A stretch of 64,000 bases of DNA from an uncultured Acetatifactor sp. (GTDB taxonomy: Bacteria > Bacillota > Clostridia > Lachnospirales > Lachnospiraceae), in contig CAJTXE010000001.1 in the NCBI GenBank assembly GCA_910580225.1, forward strand, positions 1 through 64,000. The letters run 5' to 3'. The notes under the pieces were generated by a model. That model was not told where the DNA came from and did no database searches. It worked only from the letters and a program-made list of their open reading frames with translations. Below, piece by piece: positions 17,015 to 25,982 of the stretch. Each line of letters begins with the position of its first letter. The first letter of the stretch is position 1. The position numbers were made by a program, and so were the translations under genes.

Positions 17015-18208
17015 ATGGAGCAGCTGGCAATTTTCGGCGGAAGTCCGGTGAGGGAGGAGCCGATCAGTTACGGCAGACAATATATTGACGATGATGACAT
17101 CGCAGCGGTGGCAAAAGTCCTCAAAAGTGATGCCCTCACCTGCGGACCCGAGATAGGGGCATTGGAACGGAAACTTTGCCAGGTGACCGGGGCGAAATAC
17201 GCGGTGGCAGTGAGCAACGGTACCGGGGCGCTCCATCTGGCGGCGATAACGGCAGGGTTTCAGGAAGGGGACGAGGTGATTGTCAGTTCCATTACTTTTG
17301 CGGCTTCTGCCAACTGTATCCTGTACTGCGGTGCGAAGCCTGTGTTTGCGGATATCGATCCGGATACTTACAATATTGATCCGCAGGCTCTGGAGAAGCT
17401 GATTACGCCCCGGACAAAAGGAGTGGTGGCGGTGGATTTCACCGGACAGTCCATAGAGCAGGATGCCGTCAGGGAGATTTGCAGAAGGTATGGACTGACC
17501 CTGATCGAAGATGCGGCCCATGCCATCGGCACCAGGTATCGGGGGCAGTCGGTGGGGAGTATGGCGGATATGACCTGTTTCAGCTTCCACCCGGTGAAGA
17601 CGGTGACGGCAGGCGAGGGCGGAGCCGTCACCACCAATGATGAAGCGAAATACCGCAGGCTGCTGCGGCTGAGGGCTCATGGGATTACACGGATACAGGA
17701 AGAAATGATACATCCGTCGGATGCACGCTGGTATAACGAGCAGGTGGAACTGGGATATAACTACCGGATGACGGATATGCAGGCGGCGCTTTTGTGCAGT
17801 CAGCTGGAAAAGCTGCCGGCCTTTGCCCGACGCAGGAAGGAAATTGCTGCCCGGTACGACAGGGCATTCTCTGAGATGCCGCAGCTGAAAGTGCAGAAGG
17901 AAATACCGGAATCGGATACGGTGAGACATTTGTATATTCTGCGCCTGAACCCGGAGTTGCTGAACTGTGACCGGAGAGCGTTTTTTGATGCCTTGTGGGC
18001 AGAAAATATTTGTTCACAAGTGCATTATCTGCCGGTTTACCGGCATTCCTGCTATGAAAAACTGGGGTATGAGAAGGGGCTGTGTCCCAATGCAGAGGCA
18101 TATTATGAGACGTCCATGTCATTGCCTCTGTATTATGGGTTCACAGACGAGGACGTGGACAGTGTGATATATGCGGTGAAAAAGATCATTGCATACTACG
18201 GAAAGTAA
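17015..18208 (+). CDS. pseC: UDP-4-amino-4,6-dideoxy-N-acetyl-beta-L-altrosamine transaminase, PseC
   Basis: 397 residues; DegT/DnrJ/EryC1 aminotransferase using PLP. Motifs: VSNGTGALHLA, VDFTGQ, IEDAAHAIG and FHPVKTVTAGEGGAV, with Lys195 as the Schiff-base lysine. The ending and the FTGQSIE segment match PseC more than WecE or ArnB. It aminates the PseB product at C4 with glutamate as donor. The start is MEQLAIFGG after AGGAGG with seven-base spacing. It follows manC by 20 bases. The pathway call rests on the other pse genes downstream. Confidence 0.9.
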   Translation: MEQLAIFGGSPVREEPISYGRQYIDDDDIAAVAKVLKSDALTCGPEIGALERKLCQVTGAKYAVAVSNGTGALHLAAITAGFQEGDEVIVSSITFAASANCILYCGAKPVFADIDPDTYNIDPQALEKLITPRTKGVVAVDFTGQSIEQDAVREICRRYGLTLIEDAAHAIGTRYRGQSVGSMADMTCFSFHPVKTVTAGEGGAVTTNDEAKYRRLLRLRAHGITRIQEEMIHPSDARWYNEQVELGYNYRMTDMQAALLCSQLEKLPAFARRRKEIAARYDRAFSEMPQLKVQKEIPESDTVRHLYILRLNPELLNCDRRAFFDALWAENICSQVHYLPVYRHSCYEKLGYEKGLCPNAEAYYETSMSLPLYYGFTDEDVDSVIYAVKKIIAYYGK

Positions 18209-18315
18209 ATGCGGCTTCTATGGGAAGGGAAGCTATGATTCTGGCAGACAAGGGGTTTTTCCTGTGGAGTAATTAGACTTTCCGGGGCCCGCACTGTTGT
18301 GGACAAAGGAAGAAA

Positions 18316-19659
18316 ATGGAAAGAAAAGAGAGGAAAACCGGCTGGTATATGGATCAGGAAACCAAGTATGCAGAGATGAAACAGAAAAGGAATCGTATTG
18401 TGGATGCTGTTCTCTTCGGTGGAATGCTGGCAGCGGCATCCGCCTTCACGCTGGCTTTGTTCTACCGGCAGGCCATGGGAGAGATTCCCTCTGACATGAA
18501 GGCATATATTCTGGAAATGCAGGGGCTGGACAGCGGATACCGTTTTCCCTATCCGGTCTTCTTCCGTTTTGCTGCATTCCTCCATTTTTTCTGCTCTCCG
18601 GAGCTGGCGGTGGCGCTGGCGGTGATGCTGCTGAACGGGCTGGCGCTGGTGGTGGCAAAGCTGACCCTGAACGGGCTGGCACTGCCGGTTTTGAAAGCCG
18701 GGGGCAGGGAAATATTCTGGCGAATCGTTTTAAGCCTGTTGTCCGCAGCTCTTTTTTTTATCTCCATGCTGTATCCGCCGGAGGGGATTTACCTGCCGGG
18801 GATCCGGTTCCGATATCTGGGTGTGTTCACAGCGAATCCGTTTCACAATGCCACTTATATGGCGGCCAGGCCTTTTGCGATGCTGGCCTTTTTGTGGTAT
18901 GTGAAGCTGCTTCCTCTGTATGAGAAAAATAGCGGAGAAAAACGGGATTATATCCTGTTTTCTCTGTTTTTGCTTCTGGCTACCATGACCAAGCCCAGCT
19001 TTACACTGGTGATGGTGAGCACCAGCGGACTGCTGATGCTGTATCGGCTGTTCCGGGCCCGGTTCCGGAATCTGATGCCAACGATTCGGCTGGGGTTTAG
19101 TTTTCTGCCTACTTTCCTGGCGCTGCTGTATCAGTACAGAGGGGTATTTGTGCCGGATGCAGGGGAGGAAGGGGGTGTAGGCTTCTGTGTGGGAGAGGTT
19201 TGGGCAGAATACTGCGGCTGCATTCCGCTGGCTGTATGCCTGGCGGTGGGATTTCCGCTGCTGGTGCTGGTATGCAATCTGCGGGAAGGGAGAACGCATA
19301 CACTGTACCGTTTTTCCTGGCTGGTGTATCTGATCAGTTTTCTGGAGGCCTTTTTTCTATATGAAAAGGGATTTCGAAAGCCGGATTTCAATTTTTCCTG
19401 GGGTTATATGTACGGCATCTTTTTCTGCCATTTCGGAGCGTTGATTCTGCTGCTGCAGGTGACCGGCCGCACATTGAGACGGAAACCGGCTGTGGCTGCA
19501 GACGGCGGAGGGGGCACAGACGGTGCGGAACATGCGGATGCTCTGCATGAGTGGGGGCAAAAGGCGCTGCTGGTGCTGCAGTGGGCTGCATTTCTGTGGC
19601 ATGTGACCTGTGGAGTTTTGTATTTTAAAGATTGTCTTGAGGGAATTATGTACTATTAG
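18316..19659 (+). CDS. Large multi-pass membrane protein, function unknown
   Basis: 447 residues with around ten membrane segments. Recognisable stretches such as YLGVFTANPFHNATYMAARPFAM and LLATMTKPSFTLV recall membrane proteins found in Clostridia glycan loci, possibly GT-C-type transferases, but no catalytic motif can be named. A charged, glycine-rich loop lies at about 395-420. It precedes a polyprenyl-phosphate glycosyltransferase gene, so a role as the membrane partner that uses the lipid-linked sugar is plausible. AAAGGAAG precedes the start. The 107 bases before it hold nothing I can name. Confidence 0.72.
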   Translation: MERKERKTGWYMDQETKYAEMKQKRNRIVDAVLFGGMLAAASAFTLALFYRQAMGEIPSDMKAYILEMQGLDSGYRFPYPVFFRFAAFLHFFCSPELAVALAVMLLNGLALVVAKLTLNGLALPVLKAGGREIFWRIVLSLLSAALFFISMLYPPEGIYLPGIRFRYLGVFTANPFHNATYMAARPFAMLAFLWYVKLLPLYEKNSGEKRDYILFSLFLLLATMTKPSFTLVMVSTSGLLMLYRLFRARFRNLMPTIRLGFSFLPTFLALLYQYRGVFVPDAGEEGGVGFCVGEVWAEYCGCIPLAVCLAVGFPLLVLVCNLREGRTHTLYRFSWLVYLISFLEAFFLYEKGFRKPDFNFSWGYMYGIFFCHFGALILLLQVTGRTLRRKPAVAADGGGGTDGAEHADALHEWGQKALLVLQWAAFLWHVTCGVLYFKDCLEGIMYY

Positions 19660-19734
19660 AGGAACAGACAGGCAATTCGGGAATGCGGTTCGCGAATAAG
19701 AATCATAGGACAATTAGGGAAAGGACAGGTACCA

Positions 19735-20682
19735 ATGGATAAGATAGCTGTATTAATTCCCTGCTATAATGAAGCACAAACCATTGAAAAGGTGGTAAGG
19801 GATGTACAGGAGGCTCTGCCGGAGGCGGTGGTCTATGTTTATGATAATAATTCCACCGATAAGACGGCGGAACTGGCACGGGCCCGGGGGGCTGTGGTAC
19901 GTCATGAATACAGGCAGGGGAAGGGAAATGTGATCCGGAGGATGTTTCGGGAGATTGATGCGGAGTGTTATCTGATGATAGACGGTGATGATACCTATCC
20001 CCTGGACTGTGCGGGAAAAATGGTGGAGCTGGTACTGGAACATAATGCGGATATGGTGGTGGGAGACCGGCTTTCCTCCACATATTTTACGGAGAATAAG
20101 CGGCCTTTTCACAATTTCGGCAACAGTCTCATGCGGGCAGGCATTAACGGACTGTTCCATACGGACATTAAGGATATCATGACCGGATATCGGGCATTCG
20201 GTTATGAATTTGTGAAGACATTTCCGGTGTTTTCCAAGGGGTTTGAGATTGAGACAGAGATGACCATCCATGCGGTAAATTACAGCATGCAGGTGGAAAA
20301 TGTGGTGGTGAACTATCGGGACAGGCCTGAAGGCAGTGTTTCCAAACTGAATACTTACAGTGATGGTATGCGTGTAGTCTACAAAATGCTGCAGCTGTAC
20401 CGGAATTACAGGCCGCTGAGGTTTTTCGGAAGCCTGTGCCTGGTGCTGATAGCGGCTGCCATGGTGCTGATGATTCCGATCTTGGGTGAGTATCTGCAGA
20501 CCGGGCTGGTTCCCCGGTTCCCCACGCTGATTGTGTGCGGGTTCATGGTGTTGGCAGGGATACAATCTTTTTTTGCCGGCATGGTCCTGGAGGTTTTGGC
20601 CGCAAAGGATAAACGGGATTTCGAATATCACCTGGCGGAAGTAAGTGCGGAAAAGCGGAGAAGAAGCCGGGAAGCAGAGTGA
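19735..20682 (+). CDS. Polyprenyl-phosphate glycosyltransferase (GT2, DPM1-like)
   Basis: 315 residues. GT-A domain with VLIPCYNEAQTIEKVV, DNNSTDKT and the metal site DGDD at 83-86; two C-terminal membrane helices at roughly 225-250 and 262-285. Such enzymes move a sugar from a nucleotide to undecaprenyl phosphate, giving a lipid-linked monosaccharide used by GT-C enzymes outside the cell. Flanked by large membrane proteins (18316-19659 and 22496-24256) that could be those users. The sugar is unknown. Confidence 0.85.
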   Translation: MDKIAVLIPCYNEAQTIEKVVRDVQEALPEAVVYVYDNNSTDKTAELARARGAVVRHEYRQGKGNVIRRMFREIDAECYLMIDGDDTYPLDCAGKMVELVLEHNADMVVGDRLSSTYFTENKRPFHNFGNSLMRAGINGLFHTDIKDIMTGYRAFGYEFVKTFPVFSKGFEIETEMTIHAVNYSMQVENVVVNYRDRPEGSVSKLNTYSDGMRVVYKMLQLYRNYRPLRFFGSLCLVLIAAAMVLMIPILGEYLQTGLVPRFPTLIVCGFMVLAGIQSFFAGMVLEVLAAKDKRDFEYHLAEVSAEKRRRSREAE

Positions 20683-20764
20683 GGCATTCCAAGGGGAGGT
20701 TATCGCTGGCGGAAAGAACCGGCAGGGATGCTGTCCGCGGGACGAAATGTAAGGAATGGGAGTT

Positions 20765-21310
20765 ATGAGACAGTATATTGACAGAGGGGCGGGGATTTAT
20801 CTGCGTCCGATTACATGGGAAGACACGGAATTGATACTAAAATGGCGCAATGCCGACAGTGTACGGAAACATTTTATCTACCAGGAGCCTTTCACCAGAG
20901 AAGGGCATGAAAATTGGATCAGAACCATGATAGATACCGGCAGGGCGGTGCAGATGATTCTATGCAGCCTGACAGAAGACAGGCCTATCGGCAGTGTCTA
21001 TATCAGAGATATAGACAGGGTTCATAACAAGGCTGAGTATGGGATTTTTATCGGGGAGGATACCTTGAGAGGCAGGGGAATCGGTACCGCAGCCGCCAGG
21101 CTGATGCTGCAGTACTGTTTTGAGGAGGAGGGACTGCATCGGATTTATCTGCGGGCCCTTTCCGATAATCTGCAGGCGATCCGAAGTTATGAGAAGGCTG
21201 GATTTGAGAGAGAGGCATGTCTTCGGGATGATGTGCGGATAGAAGGGGAGTATCGTGATATCATTTGGATGGCGGTGCTGGGAACACAGTGGAAGGAAGG
21301 CAGGGCATGA
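20765..21310 (+). CDS. GNAT-family N-acetyltransferase (RimJ/RimL type)
   Basis: About 181 residues. GNAT pattern: IYLRPITWEDTELILKWRN at the start, acetyl-CoA binding loop RGRGIGTAAARLML, and a late SYEKAGFEREACLR helix-strand. It probably acetylates an amino group, perhaps on a nucleotide sugar such as the 4-amino sugar made by the WecE-type enzyme, but this is a guess. It is not the PseH of the pathway; that gene is at 33036. An in-frame ATG at 20756 is an alternative start; 20765 fits the AAGGAATGGGAG region better. It ends one base before the next start. Confidence 0.82.
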   Translation: MRQYIDRGAGIYLRPITWEDTELILKWRNADSVRKHFIYQEPFTREGHENWIRTMIDTGRAVQMILCSLTEDRPIGSVYIRDIDRVHNKAEYGIFIGEDTLRGRGIGTAAARLMLQYCFEEEGLHRIYLRALSDNLQAIRSYEKAGFEREACLRDDVRIEGEYRDIIWMAVLGTQWKEGRA

Positions 21311-21311
21311 G

Positions 21312-22307
21312 ATGTATATGGAACAAAGGAAGAAAATCAGTTTTGTGATTCCCTGCTATCGCTCGGAACATACCCTTCCGGGGGTGGTAGCGGAGATCAA
21401 TAAGACAATGGAGAAGCTGGAACAGTACCGTTATGATATTCTGTTGGTGAATGATTGTTCACCGGATCATACCTTCGAGGTGATCCGGAAGCTGTGTACA
21501 GAGAATTCTCATATTTTGGGAATTGACTTTTCCAGGAATTTCGGGCAGCATTCGGCACTGATGGCAGGGCTGCGTTACTCGGACGGAGATTATGTGATCT
21601 GTCTGGATGATGACGGACAGACACCGGCGGATGAGGCGGGGAAACTGATCGCGTGTCTGGAGGACGGTTATGATGCCGTGTATGCCAGATATGACCACAA
21701 GCAGCATTCCAAATTCCGCAACCTGGGCAGCAGCGTGAATGAACATATGACACGGATTATGCTGGAAAAACCGTCAGAGCTCTATCTGTCCAGTTATTTT
21801 GCGGTGAAGCGTTTCGTGGTGGAGGATATGATTCGCTATGAAAATTCTTATCCCTATGTAATCGGGCTGGTGCTGCGGGCCACGAAAAACATCACAAACG
21901 TGTCTGTGCATCACAGAGAGCGGGAGGTTGGGGTGTCCGGCTATAATCTGAAAAAGCTGTTTGCGCTCTGGCTGAACGGTTTTACGGCCTTTTCCGTGAA
22001 ACCTCTGCGAATAGCCACCACCATAGGTGCAGTCAGTGCAGCCGCCGGTTTTTTATATGGTATATATACCATATTGAAACGTCTGCTGAATCCGGAGGTG
22101 CCTGTGGGATTCAGTTCTACCATGTCTGCCATCGTATTCTTCGGCGGTATGGTCATGCTGATGCTGGGGCTGATCGGGGAATATGTGGGACGTATCTATA
22201 TCTGTCTGAATAATTCGCCTCAGTATGTGATTCGGGAGAAGATCAATGTAGATGAAGTGCAGGAATTTTCAAATGTGACCGGGAGAGAAGGCGGAAATCA
22301 GGATTAG
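21312..22307 (+). CDS. Polyprenyl-phosphate glycosyltransferase (GT2, GtrB/ArnC-like)
   Basis: 331 residues. ISFVIPCYRSEHTL, VNDCSPDHT, FSRNFGQHSALMAGL and the metal-binding LDDDGQTP (99-101) are typical of GtrB/ArnC enzymes. Two C-terminal membrane helices (about 235-260 and 270-292) complete the layout. It loads a sugar onto polyprenyl phosphate at the inner leaflet. It starts one base after the GNAT stop, so the pair is co-translated, suggesting that the acetylated sugar could be its substrate. ATG 21318 is an alternative start. Confidence 0.87.
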   Translation: MYMEQRKKISFVIPCYRSEHTLPGVVAEINKTMEKLEQYRYDILLVNDCSPDHTFEVIRKLCTENSHILGIDFSRNFGQHSALMAGLRYSDGDYVICLDDDGQTPADEAGKLIACLEDGYDAVYARYDHKQHSKFRNLGSSVNEHMTRIMLEKPSELYLSSYFAVKRFVVEDMIRYENSYPYVIGLVLRATKNITNVSVHHREREVGVSGYNLKKLFALWLNGFTAFSVKPLRIATTIGAVSAAAGFLYGIYTILKRLLNPEVPVGFSSTMSAIVFFGGMVMLMLGLIGEYVGRIYICLNNSPQYVIREKINVDEVQEFSNVTGREGGNQD

Positions 22308-22318
22308 AAATTCTACAC

Positions 22319-22332
22319 AAATTCTATGGGAT
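22319..22332. repeat. 14-bp arm matching the hairpin at 27131-27175
   Basis: AAATTCTATGGGAT here is the exact reverse complement of 27127-27140, the left arm region of an intercistronic hairpin five kilobases away. It lies in the 188-base gap before the large membrane protein gene, beside a second partial copy (AAATTCTA at 22308-22315). It may be the remains of a small dispersed element. Confidence 0.4.
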
Positions 22333-22495
22333 CTCCGTGGAACCGGAAACGGGAACACCCAGACAAAAGCCGCCGGGTTCGGCTGCAGAGAGATGAGAAG
22401 GTACATGGCAACAGAAGCTGCTGTGTCCGGAGCAGATGGGTGGAAGCATATGAGCGGCAAGGCGTATGGCTGGCTGGTTTCGGAAGGGAGGGAGT

Positions 22496-24256
22496 ATGCG
22501 GAAGTTTATTCAATGGTGGGAAAAGGAAAGCGGATTTCCCCGGGAAAAGAGATATATCACACTCTTGAAGTCGTTTGTTCTGGCGCTGCTTCCGCTGGTA
22601 TGCGTCATGGTATACTGCGTATCCCGGGGGCGTTCACCAGGGGAGGTTTATCTGCCGGTTTCGGAATGGAATGACGAGCTGTTTTATTTTAAGCAGGTAG
22701 AGGGGATTGTGCATTACGGATACCCCCAGGGGTATTTCGGATTCAATGAGAGCCATGCCATGAAGCTTTCTTTTGCGGCATGGAGCCCGGTTTTGGTATT
22801 TCCCTGGATTCTCTGGGGACTTTTATTCGGCTGGAATCTGCTGTCTCCCATAGCATGCAATATTTTTCTGCTGTCCCTATGCTGCTTTCTGTTTGTCTGG
22901 CTGGTAAAACCGGCCTGGAAACAGTTGGGCATATTGACGCTTCTTTTCTGTCTGTACACTCCCTTTGTGCGCTATATGCTATCCGGGATGCCGGAGGTGA
23001 TCTGTTTTACCATGCTGATTCTCTTTTATGCACTGGCAATTCATTATCAGAGGGGGAAGAAGGGAGGGGAACTGGCGCTTTTGTTTCTGCTGTCCGGGGT
23101 GATGACGCTGATGCGGCCCTATATGCTGCTCTTCCTGCTGCTGCCTGTCTGGCTTCTGATTGACAGGGAGCGGAAAAAGGGGAAGCTATGGAGAGGTGCA
23201 GCGGGGTCGGCGGCAGTGCTGGTCTTTGTGCTGGGGCTGTATGCCTGCATCAAGCATTATCTGGGAGCGGAATATTTTACACCTTTGTTCTATATGGACT
23301 GGATTTCCTCGTATTTCGAACAGGGATTGTTCGGGGGAATGCGCTATACTGCATCCAGGCTGTATCGTATGGGGACGGAATTTCTGCGGCATACCAGGGC
23401 GGGATTTGAGAACGGTCTGGCGTCGGGGGCTTTCTTTGCATGCCATCTGGTCTGCGGTGGGATTCTGGCGGGATGGAGTTACCGGGACTGGCGGGTACTG
23501 CGGAGGAGGAAAGCAGACGCGGTCATGAAGGCAGATGGGGCAGGTAAAGAAAATAAGCCGGAGACTGGGGCATCCGGAACGGAAAAGGAGACTGCAGAAG
23601 GAGCTGGATCCGGAGGAAGCCGGATCGGAGCCTGGGTGACCACAGGAGAACGGGCGTTGTTTGCGGTGGAGGTGCATATGGCGTTGAGTTTTATTGCCAT
23701 GCTGTTTGCCTTACTTCTGATGTATAAGCTGACGGAAGGAAGCAAGCATCTGCTGACCTTTATTGCGGCGGCGGTATTTGTGGTACCGCTGATGGATACA
23801 AAATTTTATAAGAAAGCCGTTTTGCTGGGGGTGACTTTTGCTTATTTTCTTTCCTATCGTGCCGTGGATCCTTATGATTATCAGGTGCCGTTTATACAGG
23901 AACAGAGAAGCCGGGAACTGGAAACATGGCGCGGAGTCCTGGATGGGGAGATGATGTTGAATTTGGTGGATACGCCAAACTACGATAATGTAGTAATCTG
24001 GGTTTTTGCCGACCAGGAGGAAGGAAAATATCAAAATATTCCATGGCAGCTGCTGTATGCTGTGCCGGAAGGCTTCGGCATCAGCTGCTGCATGGATGGC
24101 TATGTGAAAGAAAATTTCGATACCCTGAAAAGCCGGTATTTGGCAAGCATTCCGGGAGGACATATCGCTGCCCTGTGCCGTGAGGCCGGCTATCAGGAGG
24201 TGTACCGGGACGAAACGCTGGTCCTCTATGACCGGCAGGCACAGGAATCAGAATGA
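22496..24256 (+). CDS. Membrane glycosyltransferase-like protein (probable GT-C)
   Basis: 586 residues with about eleven hydrophobic segments. The first external loop has SEWNDELFYFKQVEGIVHYGYPQGY; an acidic pair early in the first loop is characteristic of GT-C transferases that use polyprenyl-phosphate sugars. The C-terminal 130 residues are a soluble outer domain. A Gly/Glu/Thr-rich cytoplasmic loop lies at about 338-380. Start is the ATG after GGGAGGGAG at 22496; an ATG 30 bases upstream is less well placed. It follows a GtrB-like gene, so it may transfer that lipid-linked sugar. The GT-C assignment is an inference. Confidence 0.72.
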   Translation: MRKFIQWWEKESGFPREKRYITLLKSFVLALLPLVCVMVYCVSRGRSPGEVYLPVSEWNDELFYFKQVEGIVHYGYPQGYFGFNESHAMKLSFAAWSPVLVFPWILWGLLFGWNLLSPIACNIFLLSLCCFLFVWLVKPAWKQLGILTLLFCLYTPFVRYMLSGMPEVICFTMLILFYALAIHYQRGKKGGELALLFLLSGVMTLMRPYMLLFLLLPVWLLIDRERKKGKLWRGAAGSAAVLVFVLGLYACIKHYLGAEYFTPLFYMDWISSYFEQGLFGGMRYTASRLYRMGTEFLRHTRAGFENGLASGAFFACHLVCGGILAGWSYRDWRVLRRRKADAVMKADGAGKENKPETGASGTEKETAEGAGSGGSRIGAWVTTGERALFAVEVHMALSFIAMLFALLLMYKLTEGSKHLLTFIAAAVFVVPLMDTKFYKKAVLLGVTFAYFLSYRAVDPYDYQVPFIQEQRSRELETWRGVLDGEMMLNLVDTPNYDNVVIWVFADQEEGKYQNIPWQLLYAVPEGFGISCCMDGYVKENFDTLKSRYLASIPGGHIAALCREAGYQEVYRDETLVLYDRQAQESE

Positions 24257-24311
24257 CCATCAGGGAGTCGGTTTATCCTGCAGGGCAGATGGAGAGTCGG
24301 CTGTGAAGGAG

Positions 24312-25832
24312 TCAGCGCATTTCCAGGTCCACGAAGCGCACAATTCTGTCAGCAATGACGAGGCGCCCATTTTCGTTGGGATGGACACCGTCTGCCAGAT
24401 AACGGATCATATCTTCTTCCGTGGTAATGTAATTGTAGTTGTCCAGCAGGAAGAGGCCCATTTCCGCCGCTGTTTCCGTTAATGCGTCGATATAGGCGGA
24501 GAAGACATTGCCATTATCTCCGTTGACCGCTGTGCCGCCGCCGAAGCTCTGGGTATGTGTGGGGGTCATCAGGAGAATGCGGGCATCAGGAAAGGCACTG
24601 CGCAGTCTGGAGATACAGGTGCGCAGGCTTCCCTTGAAGGTGGTTATATCGCCGGGGTCATTGGGATTTTCGATGGAATTCCCGGCGAAATAGTCGTTGA
24701 AGCCGTAATTGATGAGAAAACAGAGCTTTTTGTCCGCAAGTTCTTCCGGAGAATAACCCTCGAAAAGGAGATGGGATTCTCCATCTGAGGCAGTTACATT
24801 TTCCGTGAGAAATCTGTCAATGACGACAGGAAAACTTTCTACATCTGTCTCTTCATAAGCGGCCGGCGTTCCGCCTACGGCAAAATTGCAGGTCAGAGCA
24901 CCGGACAGTCCGTTTACGTAACCGGGGATGGAGAAGCTGCCGGGGTAATTTCCCAGAACACTGTCGCCGAAGAAGACAAAACACCAGTCAGAAAGGTCCG
25001 CATAGCAGGTAGGAGCGGTTTTCTCTCGGGCGATGGTTTCCCGCAGGGTGTTCCAGTAACCTTCTGCATTCTCCGGATAGATCAGGTAATCGCCGTCGCA
25101 GAAGGTGTGCAGATAGATACTCCGGGTGATAATCTCATTGGCATCAAAGAGGGTGTCTGTATAATTGGCAGGATTTAATGTCAGCCAGGGTTCTGCGCCG
25201 GGGAAGAAGACCCGGACATTTGGATAGCGGTACAGTTCGTTTACCAGTGCGTGGTACAGAGTGAGAAGGGTATCCAGCTTATCCTCCCCCAGCTCCAGCC
25301 AGTAGCCGATATAAGGGTAAGGCAGCAGGAAGGAAAAGGTAATCTCCGGATAGCTGGTCAGGTGGGAATAGAGATCCTGTTCCAGGTTGGCATTCCAGAC
25401 TGCGGCTTCTTTCCCGGCGGTGGTCCAGAGCAGTTCCGGGTCCAGGCAGAGATAGAGATGGGAAAGGGCATTGCCGGAGTTCAGAATGCATTCCAGATAT
25501 TGAGACAGCTCTTCCGTATCCAGAACTCTGTGGGAAGCCACCAGGGCATTCAGGCCTCCATAAAAGAGAAAATCCTCTTCTGTGAAATAATCGGCGGCGT
25601 GCATGGATACCAAAGCGGCCTCGTAAGTTTCTTCCGACAACCGCAGAAGGTCCTGTTCCATTTTGCCGTCATCAGTTTGGGGATTATTGCCGGAGAACCG
25701 GGATTTGCTCCGCTGATACAGGATAAAAGCGCCCAGAAGGAAGGCGGCTGCCAAGAGGATTCCCAGAATGAAGATAATGCGGTAGTTGTATGTGCTTTTC
25801 CGTGATTTTGATCTTCTTTTTGCTGCAGACAT
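24312..25832 (-). CDS. Membrane-anchored SGNH hydrolase
   Basis: 506 residues, opposite strand to its neighbours. One N-terminal membrane helix (about 18-38) after a basic stretch, then an external domain. SGNH blocks are intact: FFGDS (Ser291 nucleophile), FAVGG (320-321), YGFND (Asn379) and DGVHP with Asp481 and His484. Such proteins in glycan loci often add or remove O-acyl groups. Residues 60-280 are an extra domain I cannot name. Ribosome site AAAGGAG is seven bases before the start. It faces the preceding gene tail to tail with 55 bases between stops and shares a divergent promoter region with the GT52-like gene. Confidence 0.85.
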   Translation of the reverse strand: MSAAKRRSKSRKSTYNYRIIFILGILLAAAFLLGAFILYQRSKSRFSGNNPQTDDGKMEQDLLRLSEETYEAALVSMHAADYFTEEDFLFYGGLNALVASHRVLDTEELSQYLECILNSGNALSHLYLCLDPELLWTTAGKEAAVWNANLEQDLYSHLTSYPEITFSFLLPYPYIGYWLELGEDKLDTLLTLYHALVNELYRYPNVRVFFPGAEPWLTLNPANYTDTLFDANEIITRSIYLHTFCDGDYLIYPENAEGYWNTLRETIAREKTAPTCYADLSDWCFVFFGDSVLGNYPGSFSIPGYVNGLSGALTCNFAVGGTPAAYEETDVESFPVVIDRFLTENVTASDGESHLLFEGYSPEELADKKLCFLINYGFNDYFAGNSIENPNDPGDITTFKGSLRTCISRLRSAFPDARILLMTPTHTQSFGGGTAVNGDNGNVFSAYIDALTETAAEMGLFLLDNYNYITTEEDMIRYLADGVHPNENGRLVIADRIVRFVDLEMR

Positions 25833-25864
25833 TGCATGCTCCTTTCCGATTGCGGTTCTCTTCT

Positions 25865-25894
25865 ATCTTAACACAGCCAACCTTTTCTTGACAA
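25865..25894 (-). promoter_or_regulatory. Probable promoter for the minus-strand SGNH gene
   Basis: Read on the minus strand: TTGTCA (complement of 25889-25894), 18-base spacer, TAAGAT (complement of 25865-25870), about 33 bases before the start. Its -35 overlaps the -35 of the plus-strand promoter on the same bases. Confidence 0.5.
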
Positions 25895-25916
25895 TGAGAA
25901 AGGGCAAGTTTATGAT
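25888..25916 (+). promoter_or_regulatory. Promoter for the GT52-like gene and pse block
   Basis: TTGACA (25888-25893), 17-base spacer, TATGAT (25911-25916). It would drive the long plus-strand run from the GT52-like gene toward pseG, because no other clear promoter is seen before the next genes. Confidence 0.72.
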
Positions 25917-25982
25917 AGTGATATTGGAAATGATTTGAACGTAAATGCAACAGGCACTGGATTGCCGGAAAGCGGAAACGAT

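Noticed and set aside
16733..17929. 398-residue minus-strand open frame across manC and pseC
   Set aside because: Both genes beneath it are clear enzymes; the frame has no motif and crosses a gene boundary.
20765..21310. GNAT considered as PseH
   Set aside because: Its sequence is closer to general RimJ/RimL acetyltransferases; the gene at 33036 has the PseH-type N-terminus and lies beside pseI and pseG.
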